A stretch of 64,000 bases of DNA, from contig NZ_JAQYUS010000008.1 of the NCBI RefSeq assembly GCF_030686865.1, positions 62,001-126,000 of the forward strand. Reading direction: 5' to 3'. The DNA is from Kaistella sp. SH40-3 (lineage in GTDB: Bacteria; Bacteroidota; Bacteroidia; Flavobacteriales; Weeksellaceae). The number at the start of each line of letters is the position of its first letter. Position 1 is the stretch's first letter. Below, piece by piece: positions 9,803 to 17,746 of this stretch. The notes under the pieces are model-generated. The model was given only the letters and a program-made list of their open reading frames with translations, was not told where the DNA came from and ran no database searches. Made by a program: the position numbers and the translations under genes.

Positions 9803-10255
9803 TCAATCCCAGATATATCTTTCATCATATTCAACATCATATTTCTTTAAAAATGCTAAAAATTCTTCCTGAAATGATTTCTTTTGATGATGTTCTTCCT
9901 GATTAATAATATATTTTTTCACCACTTCAATTTCAGTCGGATTTACCGAAAATGCTCCATATCCATTTTGCCAATAGAAATTTTCGAATTCCTTACCTTT
10001 TGTTTTGATCCATTTTGATGAATGTGACTTCACCTCTTCCAGCAGTTTCATTAAGGCAATCTTCTTTGATAATAAACATAAGATATGAACGTGATCTTTA
10101 TGTCCACCAATTTGAATTGGATCACATTCCAAATTTTTACAAATACCGCCTAAATAATTAAACAATTCTTCTTGTATTTCTTCTGTTATTAGAGGATTTC
10201 TGTGTTTGGTACTGAAAACTAAATGCACATAGATTTTGTTTAAAGATTGTCCCAT
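9803..10255 (-). CDS. IS200-like Y1 transposase, REP-associated (RAYT-like)
   Basis: A single-domain HUH/Y1 DNA nickase-ligase of 150 residues. The HUH pair is in GGHKDHVHIL (His55, His57) and the likely catalytic Tyr is Tyr115 in KKYIINQEEHHQ, followed by a conserved C-terminal tail ending YDERYIWD. No TnpB partner is present. The gene is intact and lies in the methionine operon between the two metH genes, flanked on both sides by small palindromes in inverted orientation. That is the layout of REP-associated tyrosine transposases, in which the enzyme acts on single-stranded hairpins. Whether it is an active IS200-type element or a domesticated RAYT cannot be decided here; the alternating hairpins favour the latter. 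Confidence 0.88.
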   Translation of the reverse strand: MGQSLNKIYVHLVFSTKHRNPLITEEIQEELFNYLGGICKNLECDPIQIGGHKDHVHILCLLSKKIALMKLLEEVKSHSSKWIKTKGKEFENFYWQNGYGAFSVNPTEIEVVKKYIINQEEHHQKKSFQEEFLAFLKKYDVEYDERYIWD

Positions 10256-10299
10256 TTTCGTTGTGTTTATTGAAATTATAATAATTCAATTTTTGATTT

Positions 10300-10432
10300 C
10301 ATAGGGCTGCACTTCGTTTACCCTATGCTTTTGATTTCGGTCTTTCAGACCTTTTGATTTCTGGTTATTTTCATTAGCATCATTGGGCCGCGCTTCGCTT
10401 ACCCAATGCTATTGATTTTGCCACTTCGTGGC
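10300..10432 (+). repeat. REP-like palindrome array, upstream of transposase (4 hairpins)
   Basis: Four palindromes alternating long-short-long-short: CATAGGG...CCCTATG (10300-10327, 14-base loop), GGTCT-TTC-AGACC (10339-10351), CATTGGG...CCCAATG (10381-10408, 14-base loop) and GCCAC-TTC-GTGGC (10420-10432). The two 14-base loops share a CTTCG core followed by TTA. The short stems differ in sequence but keep the TTC loop. The array fills most of the 270-base gap upstream of the transposase. Confidence 0.9.
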
Positions 10433-10525
10433 TTTACGGTGATATTCAACAATTTATCAACGTAACATTTTACCACTGTCTTTTGATAATTCATTCATGT
10501 TCAATTGCTATCGGTTTATACAGTT

Positions 10526-11536
10526 TTAGATTTTGACGCTAATTTTTCGAGGTTCATAATCATTCACCAAATCAGCAATCGCTTTAATGTGTGGTGGCGT
10601 AGTTCCGCAGCAACCACCAATAATATTGATGAGACCTTTTTCTGCATATTCACGAATTTGTTCTGCCATGAATTCAGGCGATTCATCATATTGTCCGAAA
10701 GCATTCGGTAAACCAGCATTTGGATAAGCCGAAATAAAGAAGTCAGAATTCTTGGATAAAGTTTCCAAATAAGGTGTTAATTGTTTCGCTCCTAAAGCAC
10801 AGTTTAATCCGACGCTCAGTAAATTCAAATGAGATATAGAAATCAAAAATGCTTCGGCGGTTTGTCCGCTCAAAGTTCGTCCGGAAGCATCGGTAATTGT
10901 TCCCGAAACCATAACTGGGATTTTAATATTCCTTTCTTCCTGAATTTCGTCAATCGCAAAAAGGGCGGCTTTCGCATTTAGAGTATCAAAGATTGTTTCA
11001 ACCAAAAAAATATCTGAACCGCCGTCTAAAAGCGCTTTCGCCTGTTGTTTGTACGCAATTCGCAGTTCATCAAAAGTGATCGCTCGAAAACCCGGATCAT
11101 TAACATCCGGACTTAAACTTGCCGTTTTATTGGTTGGTCCCATCGAACCAGCCACAAATCTTGGTTTGTCTGGATTTTGACTAGTAAATTCATCACAAAC
11201 TTTTCGTGCAATTTTCGCTGATTCATAATTAAGTTCGTAAACCAATTCTTCCATGTGGTAATCTGCCATGGCGATGGTCGTTCCTGAAAAAGTATTGGTT
11301 TCGATAATATCAGCGTCGGCTTCTAAGTACTTTCTATGAACTTCTTCGATGGCGTGTGGTTGAGTGAGTGAAAGTAAATCGTTGTTTCCTTTTAAAGAAT
11401 ATTCCCAATCTTTGAATCGTTCGCCCCGGTAATCTTCTTCCGAAAATTTATAGCGCTGAAGCATCGTGCCCATCGCTCCATCGAGGATGAGGATTCTTTC
11501 GTTTAAGGCTTTATAAAGTGCTGCTGTATTTTTCAT
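10526..11536 (-). CDS. metH: Homocysteine S-methyltransferase domain protein (MetH N-terminal part)
   Basis: A 336-residue protein equivalent to the first module of cobalamin-dependent methionine synthase. It binds and activates homocysteine through zinc. Landmarks are [11 protein letters not shown] at the N-terminus, ETNTFS, and the zinc cysteines in GLNCALGAK and [11 protein letters not shown]. It must work with the separate pterin/B12 protein encoded at 6952-9612, with methyl-B12 shuttling between the two. It starts 27 bases after the homoserine dehydrogenase stop codon and so is clearly in the methionine operon. It ends just after the zinc cysteines, at a natural domain boundary. Confidence 0.93.
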   Translation of the reverse strand: MKNTAALYKALNERILILDGAMGTMLQRYKFSEEDYRGERFKDWEYSLKGNNDLLSLTQPHAIEEVHRKYLEADADIIETNTFSGTTIAMADYHMEELVYELNYESAKIARKVCDEFTSQNPDKPRFVAGSMGPTNKTASLSPDVNDPGFRAITFDELRIAYKQQAKALLDGGSDIFLVETIFDTLNAKAALFAIDEIQEERNIKIPVMVSGTITDASGRTLSGQTAEAFLISISHLNLLSVGLNCALGAKQLTPYLETLSKNSDFFISAYPNAGLPNAFGQYDESPEFMAEQIREYAEKGLINIIGGCCGTTPPHIKAIADLVNDYEPRKISVKI

Positions 11537-11563
11537 TTTTTTTAAATAAAATTAAAATGACCG

Positions 11564-13102
11564 TTATTTATTTTCAGACAATCTCAGAATATCTCCGAAC
11601 ACTCCCCTGGCAGTAACTTTTGCGCCGGCGCCGGCACCCATAATTACAATTGGATTTTCACCATAACTTTCGGTGTAAATTTCAAATATGGAATCTGAAC
11701 CTTTTAATTGTCCGAGAGCAGAATTGGCGGGAACAGAAATTAACTGAACATCGAGTTCTCCTTTTTCCTGCTGCAAATCGCCATGTAAATCTCCGACCAA
11801 ACGCAGGACGTGATTTTCTTTTTGGTTCTTTTTCACTTCATCAAAATGAACATCTAAAAGATCTAAACTCTTTAGGAAATCATTTTTATCAAGATTTACT
11901 AAACTTGCAGGAATTAAACTTTGGATATTGATATCGCTAAATTCGTTGCTTAAATCAAGTTCTCTGGCTAAGATTAAAAGTTTTCTGGCAACATCATTTC
12001 CTGATAAATCTTCACGCGGATCGGGTTCTGTAAATCCTTGATCCATTGCTTCTTTTAAAACAGTTGAAAATTTCTCGTCTCTCACTGAAAAATTATTAAA
12101 AATATAACTGAGTGAACCGGAAAAAACGCCTTTAATTCGAGTGATATTTTCACCGGATAAATGCAGTAATTTAATGGTATCAATTAAGGGTAAACCTGCT
12201 CCAACATTAGTTTCATAGAGATATTTTTTATTTTTCTTATTCAAAACATGACGGAAATTGCGGTATTCAGAAATTGGTAAAGTATTAAAAATCTTATTTG
12301 AAGAAACCAGATCGAAACCGTTTTCGGCCAAACGCGTATAATTTTTCACAAAATCTACACTCGCCGTATTATCGACTACAATTAAGTTTTCTAATTGGTT
12401 AACCTGTGAGAATTTAATTAAAGAATCCATTGTAGATTCTTCTTCTGCAACCAAAATATCATCTGCCCAACTTTTATTAAAGCCACTTTTATTAAAGGCA
12501 ATCTTTCGGGAATTTGCTACCGCAACGATTTTTAAATCAAGTTTTTTTCGATTGCGGATTACTTCTGAATTTTCTAATACCTGATTAATCAAGGTCGATC
12601 CAACTTTACCGTGACCAATCATCGCTAAATGAACGGTTTTGGGTTTTGAAAAGATTTCTGCCTCGATGATATTTTTCGCTTTCTCATCTTGTGAAGAAGT
12701 AACGACCAAATTAATTCTATTCTCTGCCAGGACTTGATTTAAAATTAAAGGGAAAATATTATTTCTGGCTAATTCTGACATAATTTTATTAAAATCCTGC
12801 GCTACAAATCCCAAGACAGAAACATTATTAATGCTAAAAATCTGACTTACTTTTCCTGACTTTCGTTCTTTTTCAAATTCCTCAATCAAACAGTTTACGG
12901 CTTTTTCGGAATCACTTTCGTTAACCAAAACTGAAATCCCATTTTCTACGGCTTGCTGAGAAATAACGCCCACGCTGATTCTTGCGTAAGTCAATGCTTT
13001 AAAGATTCTGCCATCAATTCCGACTTCTCCCAAGAAATCTTTTCCTTCGAACTTGATGATTGATTTGTTTTTTAAGATCTTTATTTCGTTCCTATTTTTC
13101 AT
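11564..13102 (-). CDS. ACT-homoserine dehydrogenase (ThrA-like without kinase domain)
   Basis: A 512-residue protein. Residues about 15-160 look like the paired ACT regulatory domains of a lysine/threonine-type aspartokinase (SVGVISQQAVENGISVLV, FAQDF-type segments). From about 170 it is a complete homoserine dehydrogenase: nucleotide motif IGHGKVGSTL, then GVFSGSLSYIFN and EPDPREDLSGNDVARK with the catalytic acidic and Lys residues. The aspartokinase catalytic domain that precedes this arrangement in ThrA or MetL is absent, so it should only reduce aspartate semialdehyde to homoserine, the substrate of MetX. It overlaps metX by 11 bases. The ACT domains may sense threonine or methionine; this is inference. 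Confidence 0.87.
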   Translation of the reverse strand: MKNRNEIKILKNKSIIKFEGKDFLGEVGIDGRIFKALTYARISVGVISQQAVENGISVLVNESDSEKAVNCLIEEFEKERKSGKVSQIFSINNVSVLGFVAQDFNKIMSELARNNIFPLILNQVLAENRINLVVTSSQDEKAKNIIEAEIFSKPKTVHLAMIGHGKVGSTLINQVLENSEVIRNRKKLDLKIVAVANSRKIAFNKSGFNKSWADDILVAEEESTMDSLIKFSQVNQLENLIVVDNTASVDFVKNYTRLAENGFDLVSSNKIFNTLPISEYRNFRHVLNKKNKKYLYETNVGAGLPLIDTIKLLHLSGENITRIKGVFSGSLSYIFNNFSVRDEKFSTVLKEAMDQGFTEPDPREDLSGNDVARKLLILARELDLSNEFSDINIQSLIPASLVNLDKNDFLKSLDLLDVHFDEVKKNQKENHVLRLVGDLHGDLQQEKGELDVQLISVPANSALGQLKGSDSIFEIYTESYGENPIVIMGAGAGAKVTARGVFGDILRLSENK

Positions 13103-14042
13103 GAATGATTGTATTTAAAATTTGATTAAGTTGGCCGTATTCCATTAAAAATGCATCGTGACCGTGAATGGATTTTATTTCGTGGTAGAAAATATTTGAT
13201 TTTTTTTGCTTTAAAAATTCTTGACATTTCCGCATTTCAAAAGCAGGGAAAAACAAATCAGAATCAACACCAATGAAATGAATGTTTGCTTTAATATTTT
13301 CCAGTTTTTTCTCATCAGTATTAATAGTCATCAACAAATGATTCATGAGCCGATAAGCATCCAAACTAAATCGCTCGTTCAATTTTTCTCCATGGAATTT
13401 GAGCCAGTCGTGGGAATTTAAAATCTTCTTTTCAGGATGAATTTCATTTTTAAATCTTTCATTTAAAGATGCCGGCGTTCGGTAACACAACATCGCATGC
13501 ACTCTGGCTTTTTGCAAAGGTTGAATTGGATGATCCAATAAAAACTGCTGAACCAAACATTGAGCATGCAACCAATCTGAAGTTTTATAATCGCAAGCAA
13601 CCGGAATGAAGTTTTCTGCCAAATCAGTATTAATTGCTAACATTTCCCAACCAATTGCGCCGCCCAAGGAACCACCAATTAAAGTATGAAGTTTAGAAAT
13701 ATTTAAAAATGATAAACCTTGCAGGAAAATAGTCGCAATATCTTTCGGTGTGAAATCCTGATATTTCTTAATTAAACTCCCATCAAAACCATTTCCTGGA
13801 ATATTAAAACAAATGACAGAGAAAGTATTGGTATCAATGATTTTATTTTCGCCGATTATAGAATTCCACCAACCATTTTCTCCGGTAACATTTGAATTTC
13901 CAGTAAAGGCATGATTCACCAAAACGATTGGCACAGAATGCAATTCCGGACCAAATAGTTGATACGACAAATCGATATCAAGGATTTTTCCTGATACTAA
14001 CTGATGTTTTTTGAGCGTGATATGTTGTAGCGAAGTTTTCAA
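13092..14042 (-). CDS. metX: Homoserine O-acetyltransferase (MetX-like)
   Basis: Alpha/beta-hydrolase-fold acyltransferase of 316 residues that acetylates homoserine, the first committed methionine step. The nucleophile elbow is GGSLGGAIGWEML; the acid and His are in GVDSDLFFP and IHGHDAFLME. It is shorter than many MetX proteins (about 350-380 residues), with a reduced lid region. The start appears to be TTG at 14042: an in-frame stop lies two codons upstream and no ATG is near. It is the first gene after the SAM-I riboswitch. Acetyl rather than succinyl specificity is assumed from the family. Confidence 0.87.
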   Translation of the reverse strand: MKTSLQHITLKKHQLVSGKILDIDLSYQLFGPELHSVPIVLVNHAFTGNSNVTGENGWWNSIIGENKIIDTNTFSVICFNIPGNGFDGSLIKKYQDFTPKDIATIFLQGLSFLNISKLHTLIGGSLGGAIGWEMLAINTDLAENFIPVACDYKTSDWLHAQCLVQQFLLDHPIQPLQKARVHAMLCYRTPASLNERFKNEIHPEKKILNSHDWLKFHGEKLNERFSLDAYRLMNHLLMTINTDEKKLENIKANIHFIGVDSDLFFPAFEMRKCQEFLKQKKSNIFYHEIKSIHGHDAFLMEYGQLNQILNTIIHEK

Positions 14043-14096
14043 TTTTTCTTAAAATTAAAATTGAAAATGCTACCTGAGAAAGGTAAAAATAGTTTC

Positions 14097-14198
14097 TGTT
14101 ATCTCTTCCCAAATAGGGATAGAATGTAGCACCTTCTCCGTTTCCGAAGGGTTGCCAAGGTTTCATTGAGTCTAATCTCTCCACCTTTCTTAATAACA
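14097..14198 (-). promoter_or_regulatory. SAM-I (S-box) riboswitch of the methionine operon
   Basis: On the minus strand the segment has the conserved S-box core: AAGAAAGGTGGAGAG, then ATGAAACCTTGGCAACC, a P3 region ending AAGGTGCTA, and GAAGAGATAACAG. P1 is closed by UGUUAU (14198-14193) and AUAACA (14102-14097). It lies 55 bases upstream of the metX TTG. Downstream, ACCUUUCU (14084-14077) is perfectly complementary to AGAAAGGU at the aptamer 5' side (14190-14183) and is also part of a local UACC/GGUA hairpin (14085-14071), so it can act as a switching strand. No U-tract terminator is visible, which suggests translational control or an unusual platform. Confidence 0.93.
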
Positions 14199-14202
14199 TT
14201 TT

Positions 14203-14234
14203 CAAATATGTAAATGAACTTATTTCGTTGCAAA
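14203..14234 (-). promoter_or_regulatory. Probable promoter of the methionine operon
   Basis: Reading the minus strand, TTTG (14234-14231) is followed after 20 bases by CATATTTG (14210-14203), one mismatch from the Bacteroidota -7 consensus TAnnTTTG. Initiation would fall at the 5' edge of the SAM-I aptamer. Confidence 0.5.
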
Positions 14235-14310
14235 GGAAAGCATTAAATTATACCCTGACAAATTTTCGGAAATTTTTTATTTCTTAATTTCGCACCAGAA
14301 ATTTTTATAA

Positions 14311-16935
14311 ATGACGACGGAGAAAGAAAGAATGCTCGATGAAAACTGGAAAACCTGGGGACCTTACGTAAGTAACAGACAATGGGGAACGGTTCGTGAG
14401 GATTACAGCAGTAACGGAAATGCCTGGGGACACACCACTTACAATGACGCAATAAGCAGAGCGTATCGATGGAGCGAAGATGGAATTGCCGGAATTTGCG
14501 ACGCAAAACAGCGACTGTGCTTTGCTTTTTCATTTTGGAATCGCAAAGATAAAATGATCAAAGAACGATTTTTTGGTCTCAGTAATTATGAAGGAAATCA
14601 TGGTGAAGACGTAAAAGAAATCTACTATTATCTTGATAATACGCCAACTCATTCTTACATGAAAATGGTGTATAAATATCCAATTAATGAATTTCCTTAT
14701 GACGATTTAATTGCAGAAAACGGAAGAAGATCAAAACATGATCCTGAGTATGAAATAATTGACACGGGCATTTTTAATGATGATAATTATTTTGATATTT
14801 TCATTGAATATGCTAAAATTAATCATGATGATTATTTAATTCGTGTCACTGTAAAAAACAGAAGCGGACAAAAAGCACCCTTGGTTATTCTTCCAACGAT
14901 TTGGTTTAGAAACAACTGGAGTTGGGGTCACGGAGAATATGAACCTCAACTAAAATCTTCGGCGAGTGGCGACATTGAAATTCATCATGAATCTTTGCCG
15001 GTTATAAAACTGTATTCAAGAGATCAAAATACAGAAGCACTTTTTTGTAATAATGAAAGTAATCCCGCAATCATTTCCGGTGCAAGCAGCGAACCAAGAT
15101 ACTATAAAGACGGTATCAATAATTTCTTAGTTCATAACGACAAAGATGCAATGAACCCTGACAAAACGGGAACGAAAGCCTGTTTCGTAATCAATACAGA
15201 AATCGACGCTGGCGGAAGTCAATCTTTCGATTTCCGATTGAGTCCACATGATATGGAAAATGCTTTCTTTGACTTTGACGACGTCTTTAGTTTAAGAATT
15301 AAAGAGGCCAATGATTTTTATGACGGGATTCAAGAAGACATTCACGATGAAGAAGAAAAATTAATTCAAAGACAAGCTTTTGCCGGCTTACTGTGGAATA
15401 AACAATTTTATCATTACAATGTTTCAAAATGGTTGAAAGGAGATCCTAAATTTGATGCACCGAGAAACCTGGACCATCACGTGCGAAATTTGGAATGGGA
15501 ACATATGCAGAATAAGGATATTATTTCGATGCCCGACAAATGGGAATATCCGTGGTTTGCAACTTGGGACTTGGCTTTCCACTGTGTTCCGTATGCAATT
15601 TTAGATTCAGGTTTTGCCAAGCATCAATTAAAATTATTGACGAAGGAATGGTACATCCATCCGAACGGACAATTGCCGGCATACGAATGGGATTTCAATG
15701 ATGTCAATCCTCCTGTTCATGCATGGTCAACATTCAGAGTTTTTAAAATTGATCAAATGATTAATGGAAAACCCGACGTTCCTTTTCTGGAAAGTGTTTT
15801 TCAAAAATTATTATTGAATTTTACGTGGTGGGTGAACCGGAAAGATAAAAATGGAAATAATGTTTTTGGCGGCGGATTCTTAGGTCTGGATAATATCGGT
15901 GCTTTTGACCGAAATATGGAATTCAAAAATGGAGACCATTTAGAGCAAGCCGACGGCACAAGTTGGATGGCGATGTACGCTTTGAATATGATGCGGATTT
16001 CAATGGAACTGTCTCTATATAATCCGATTTATGAAGATATGGCGATTAAGTTTTTCGAACATTACTTATATATTGCCGAAGCCATGGATAATCTGGGAGA
16101 AACTAAAAATGGTCTGTGGAACGAAGAAGATGGCTTTTTTTACGACCTTCTGCAATTGACTAACGGTGATTCTGTTTCTCTAAAACTGCGAAGCATTGTG
16201 GGCCTTATACCAATGTTTGCGGTGGAAGTTGTAGAACATACTTTACTTGAAAAACTCCCTAATTTCCGCAAGAGAATGGATTGGATTCTGAAGAACAAGC
16301 CGGAACTCGCTAATTTAGTTTCCCACTGGGAAGTGGAGGGTAAAGGTGGAAAACACTTAATGAGCGTATTAAGGAAAACCAGGTTGACCCGAATTCTGCA
16401 GCGAATGGCTGACGAAAAGGAATTTCTCTCTCCCTACGGAATTAGATCGATGTCCAAAGTTTATGAAGATAATCCTTACACCTTTTCAGTCGATGGAAAA
16501 GATTTCAAAGTGAAATATACTCCCGCTGAAAGTGACAGCAGCATGTTCGGCGGAAACAGCAACTGGCGCGGTCCGATTTGGTTCCCAATTAACTTCCTGA
16601 TTGTAGAAAGTTTACAGCGTTTCCATTATTATTATGGTGACAGTTTGCAAATCGAATATCCAACCAACAGTGGAGAAAGTCGCAATCTAGATTTTGTGGC
16701 GACGGATTTAAGCAAACGGCTTTACTCTATTTTCAGTAAAGATGAACATGGAAACCGACCTTTCAATGGTGGAAATGATTTATTAAATCACAATGAATTC
16801 TTTAAAAATTACATTATGTTTCACGAGTATTTCAATGGCGATACCGGCGAAGGAATTGGTGCCTCTCACCAAACCGGCTGGACAGCGACGATTGCGAAAT
16901 TGATTCAGCCGAGAATGGGCTCGAGGTCGAGATAG
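14311..16935 (+). CDS. GH63-like glucosidase (MGH1-like glycoside hydrolase)
   Basis: An 874-residue (alpha/alpha)6-barrel glycoside hydrolase. It lacks a signal peptide and is probably cytosolic. The N-terminal part is a beta-sandwich (about 1-330). The barrel follows, with YPWFATWDLAFHC, GGFLGLDNIGAFDRN, EQADGTSWMAMYALNMMRI and, near the end, NSNWRGPIWFPINFLI and ASHQTGWTA, which match the GH63/mannosidase-like family. It probably cleaves an alpha-glucoside or a glycosylated compatible solute; specificity is not predictable. It is divergent from the methionine operon and is followed by a terminator. Confidence 0.82.
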   Translation: MTTEKERMLDENWKTWGPYVSNRQWGTVREDYSSNGNAWGHTTYNDAISRAYRWSEDGIAGICDAKQRLCFAFSFWNRKDKMIKERFFGLSNYEGNHGEDVKEIYYYLDNTPTHSYMKMVYKYPINEFPYDDLIAENGRRSKHDPEYEIIDTGIFNDDNYFDIFIEYAKINHDDYLIRVTVKNRSGQKAPLVILPTIWFRNNWSWGHGEYEPQLKSSASGDIEIHHESLPVIKLYSRDQNTEALFCNNESNPAIISGASSEPRYYKDGINNFLVHNDKDAMNPDKTGTKACFVINTEIDAGGSQSFDFRLSPHDMENAFFDFDDVFSLRIKEANDFYDGIQEDIHDEEEKLIQRQAFAGLLWNKQFYHYNVSKWLKGDPKFDAPRNLDHHVRNLEWEHMQNKDIISMPDKWEYPWFATWDLAFHCVPYAILDSGFAKHQLKLLTKEWYIHPNGQLPAYEWDFNDVNPPVHAWSTFRVFKIDQMINGKPDVPFLESVFQKLLLNFTWWVNRKDKNGNNVFGGGFLGLDNIGAFDRNMEFKNGDHLEQADGTSWMAMYALNMMRISMELSLYNPIYEDMAIKFFEHYLYIAEAMDNLGETKNGLWNEEDGFFYDLLQLTNGDSVSLKLRSIVGLIPMFAVEVVEHTLLEKLPNFRKRMDWILKNKPELANLVSHWEVEGKGGKHLMSVLRKTRLTRILQRMADEKEFLSPYGIRSMSKVYEDNPYTFSVDGKDFKVKYTPAESDSSMFGGNSNWRGPIWFPINFLIVESLQRFHYYYGDSLQIEYPTNSGESRNLDFVATDLSKRLYSIFSKDEHGNRPFNGGNDLLNHNEFFKNYIMFHEYFNGDTGEGIGASHQTGWTATIAKLIQPRMGSRSR

Positions 16936-16946
16936 ATTATAAGTTA

Positions 16947-16974
16947 AAAGCAGCATTTTGAAATGCTGCTTTTT
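16947..16974 (+). terminator. Rho-independent terminator after the glucosidase gene
   Basis: AAAAGCAGCATTT and AAATGCTGCTTTT form a strong stem with a two-base loop, followed by TTTATTTAT. The opposite strand ends in a weaker T-run, so it may work both ways. Confidence 0.85.
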
Positions 16975-16997
16975 ATTTATAGAATTGATTTTATTAC

Positions 16998-17252
16998 TTA
17001 AATCTTTTCAATGGAATTCAATTCCTTTAAGGATTTTGTCATGATGAACTTCTGAAATATAAATTTCGTCAAACCAAAGTAAATTACAACTTGCAAGATC
17101 ATTCCTGTAACCAATCCGATCTTATACGGTAAAGATTCGGATGCATCGTTAATAATCCCGTTACTTTTAATTTGTACTACATCTAGAAATGCTCCGCATC
17201 CTTTTATGAATAGGAAAACGCACGCCACATAATAAAATAATTTATTGTTCAT
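16998..17252 (-). CDS. Small membrane protein, unknown
   Basis: An 84-residue protein with two predicted membrane helices: LFYYVACVFLFIKGCGAFL near the N-terminus and GLVTGMILQVVIYFGLTKFIF in the middle, then a charged C-terminal tail. No family is recognised. Its start is 21 bases after the OsmC stop codon, on the same strand, and an A/T-rich leader precedes the ATG. Confidence 0.6.
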   Translation of the reverse strand: MNNKLFYYVACVFLFIKGCGAFLDVVQIKSNGIINDASESLPYKIGLVTGMILQVVIYFGLTKFIFQKFIMTKSLKELNSIEKI

Positions 17253-17273
17253 TTTTTTCTTTTATTAATTTAA

Positions 17274-17702
17274 CTAAATACCAACTTTATCCCCATTCAC
17301 AAAAACCTCATAATTTACCGTTACATTCGGTTCCATAGTTTTTGAAACAGAACAGTATTTCTCAAATGAAAGAGCGGCGGCACGTTCTGCTTTTTTCGGA
17401 TCAACATTTCCTTCAAGATGAAAAGAAACCGTAATTGTTTTAAACGGTTTTGCTTCGTCAACCTGAATTCTTTCACCCACAACTTCGGCAGAAAACTTGG
17501 TGATTTCCTGTCTTTGCTTTTTTAGGATTGAAACCATATCGATTCCGCTACAACCGGCAACAGCCATTAAAATCGTTTCCATCGGAGAAATTCCTTTTGT
17601 TCCTTCTGATTGAGAGGTGTTGTCTAAAAGTATTTTATTGCCCAAAGAATTGGTGCATTCAAATAAATAATCGTCGTTGATTCTATTTAGGGTAATTTTC
17701 AT
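17274..17702 (-). CDS. OsmC/Ohr family peroxiredoxin-like protein
   Basis: A 142-residue OsmC-type protein. The two redox cysteines are in AGCSGIDM (about residue 51) and EKYCSVSKTM (about 115), the spacing typical for thiol peroxidases acting on organic hydroperoxides. The motif GISPMETILMAVAGC is characteristic. It resembles the YhfA-like branch more than Ohr, so detoxification is likely but the substrate is uncertain. It appears cotranscribed with the small membrane protein downstream. Confidence 0.87.
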   Translation of the reverse strand: MKITLNRINDDYLFECTNSLGNKILLDNTSQSEGTKGISPMETILMAVAGCSGIDMVSILKKQRQEITKFSAEVVGERIQVDEAKPFKTITVSFHLEGNVDPKKAERAAALSFEKYCSVSKTMEPNVTVNYEVFVNGDKVGI

Positions 17703-17746
17703 AAAGTTTAATTTTTAAATTTAAAAAGTAAAAATAGCGAATTTAA

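Noticed and set aside
9628-9840. Minus-strand reading frame of 70 codons across the palindrome array
   Set aside because: Its sequence is made of the REP-like palindromes and the end of the transposase gene in another frame; the peptide repeats GLHPM and LRG and has no coding character.
6952-11536. metH as a gene disrupted by frameshift or insertion
   Set aside because: Both parts have proper starts, stops and complete domains, and the gap falls at a domain boundary, so a functional split protein is more likely.
10256-11563. Cobalamin riboswitch before the metH genes
   Set aside because: I looked for a B12-box-like conserved segment in the gaps at 10256-10525 and 11537-11563 and saw none; the gaps hold palindromes or are too short.
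13978-14205. Minus-strand reading frame over the metX leader
   Set aside because: It spans the conserved SAM-I aptamer and the start of metX in another frame; RNA conservation explains the sequence.
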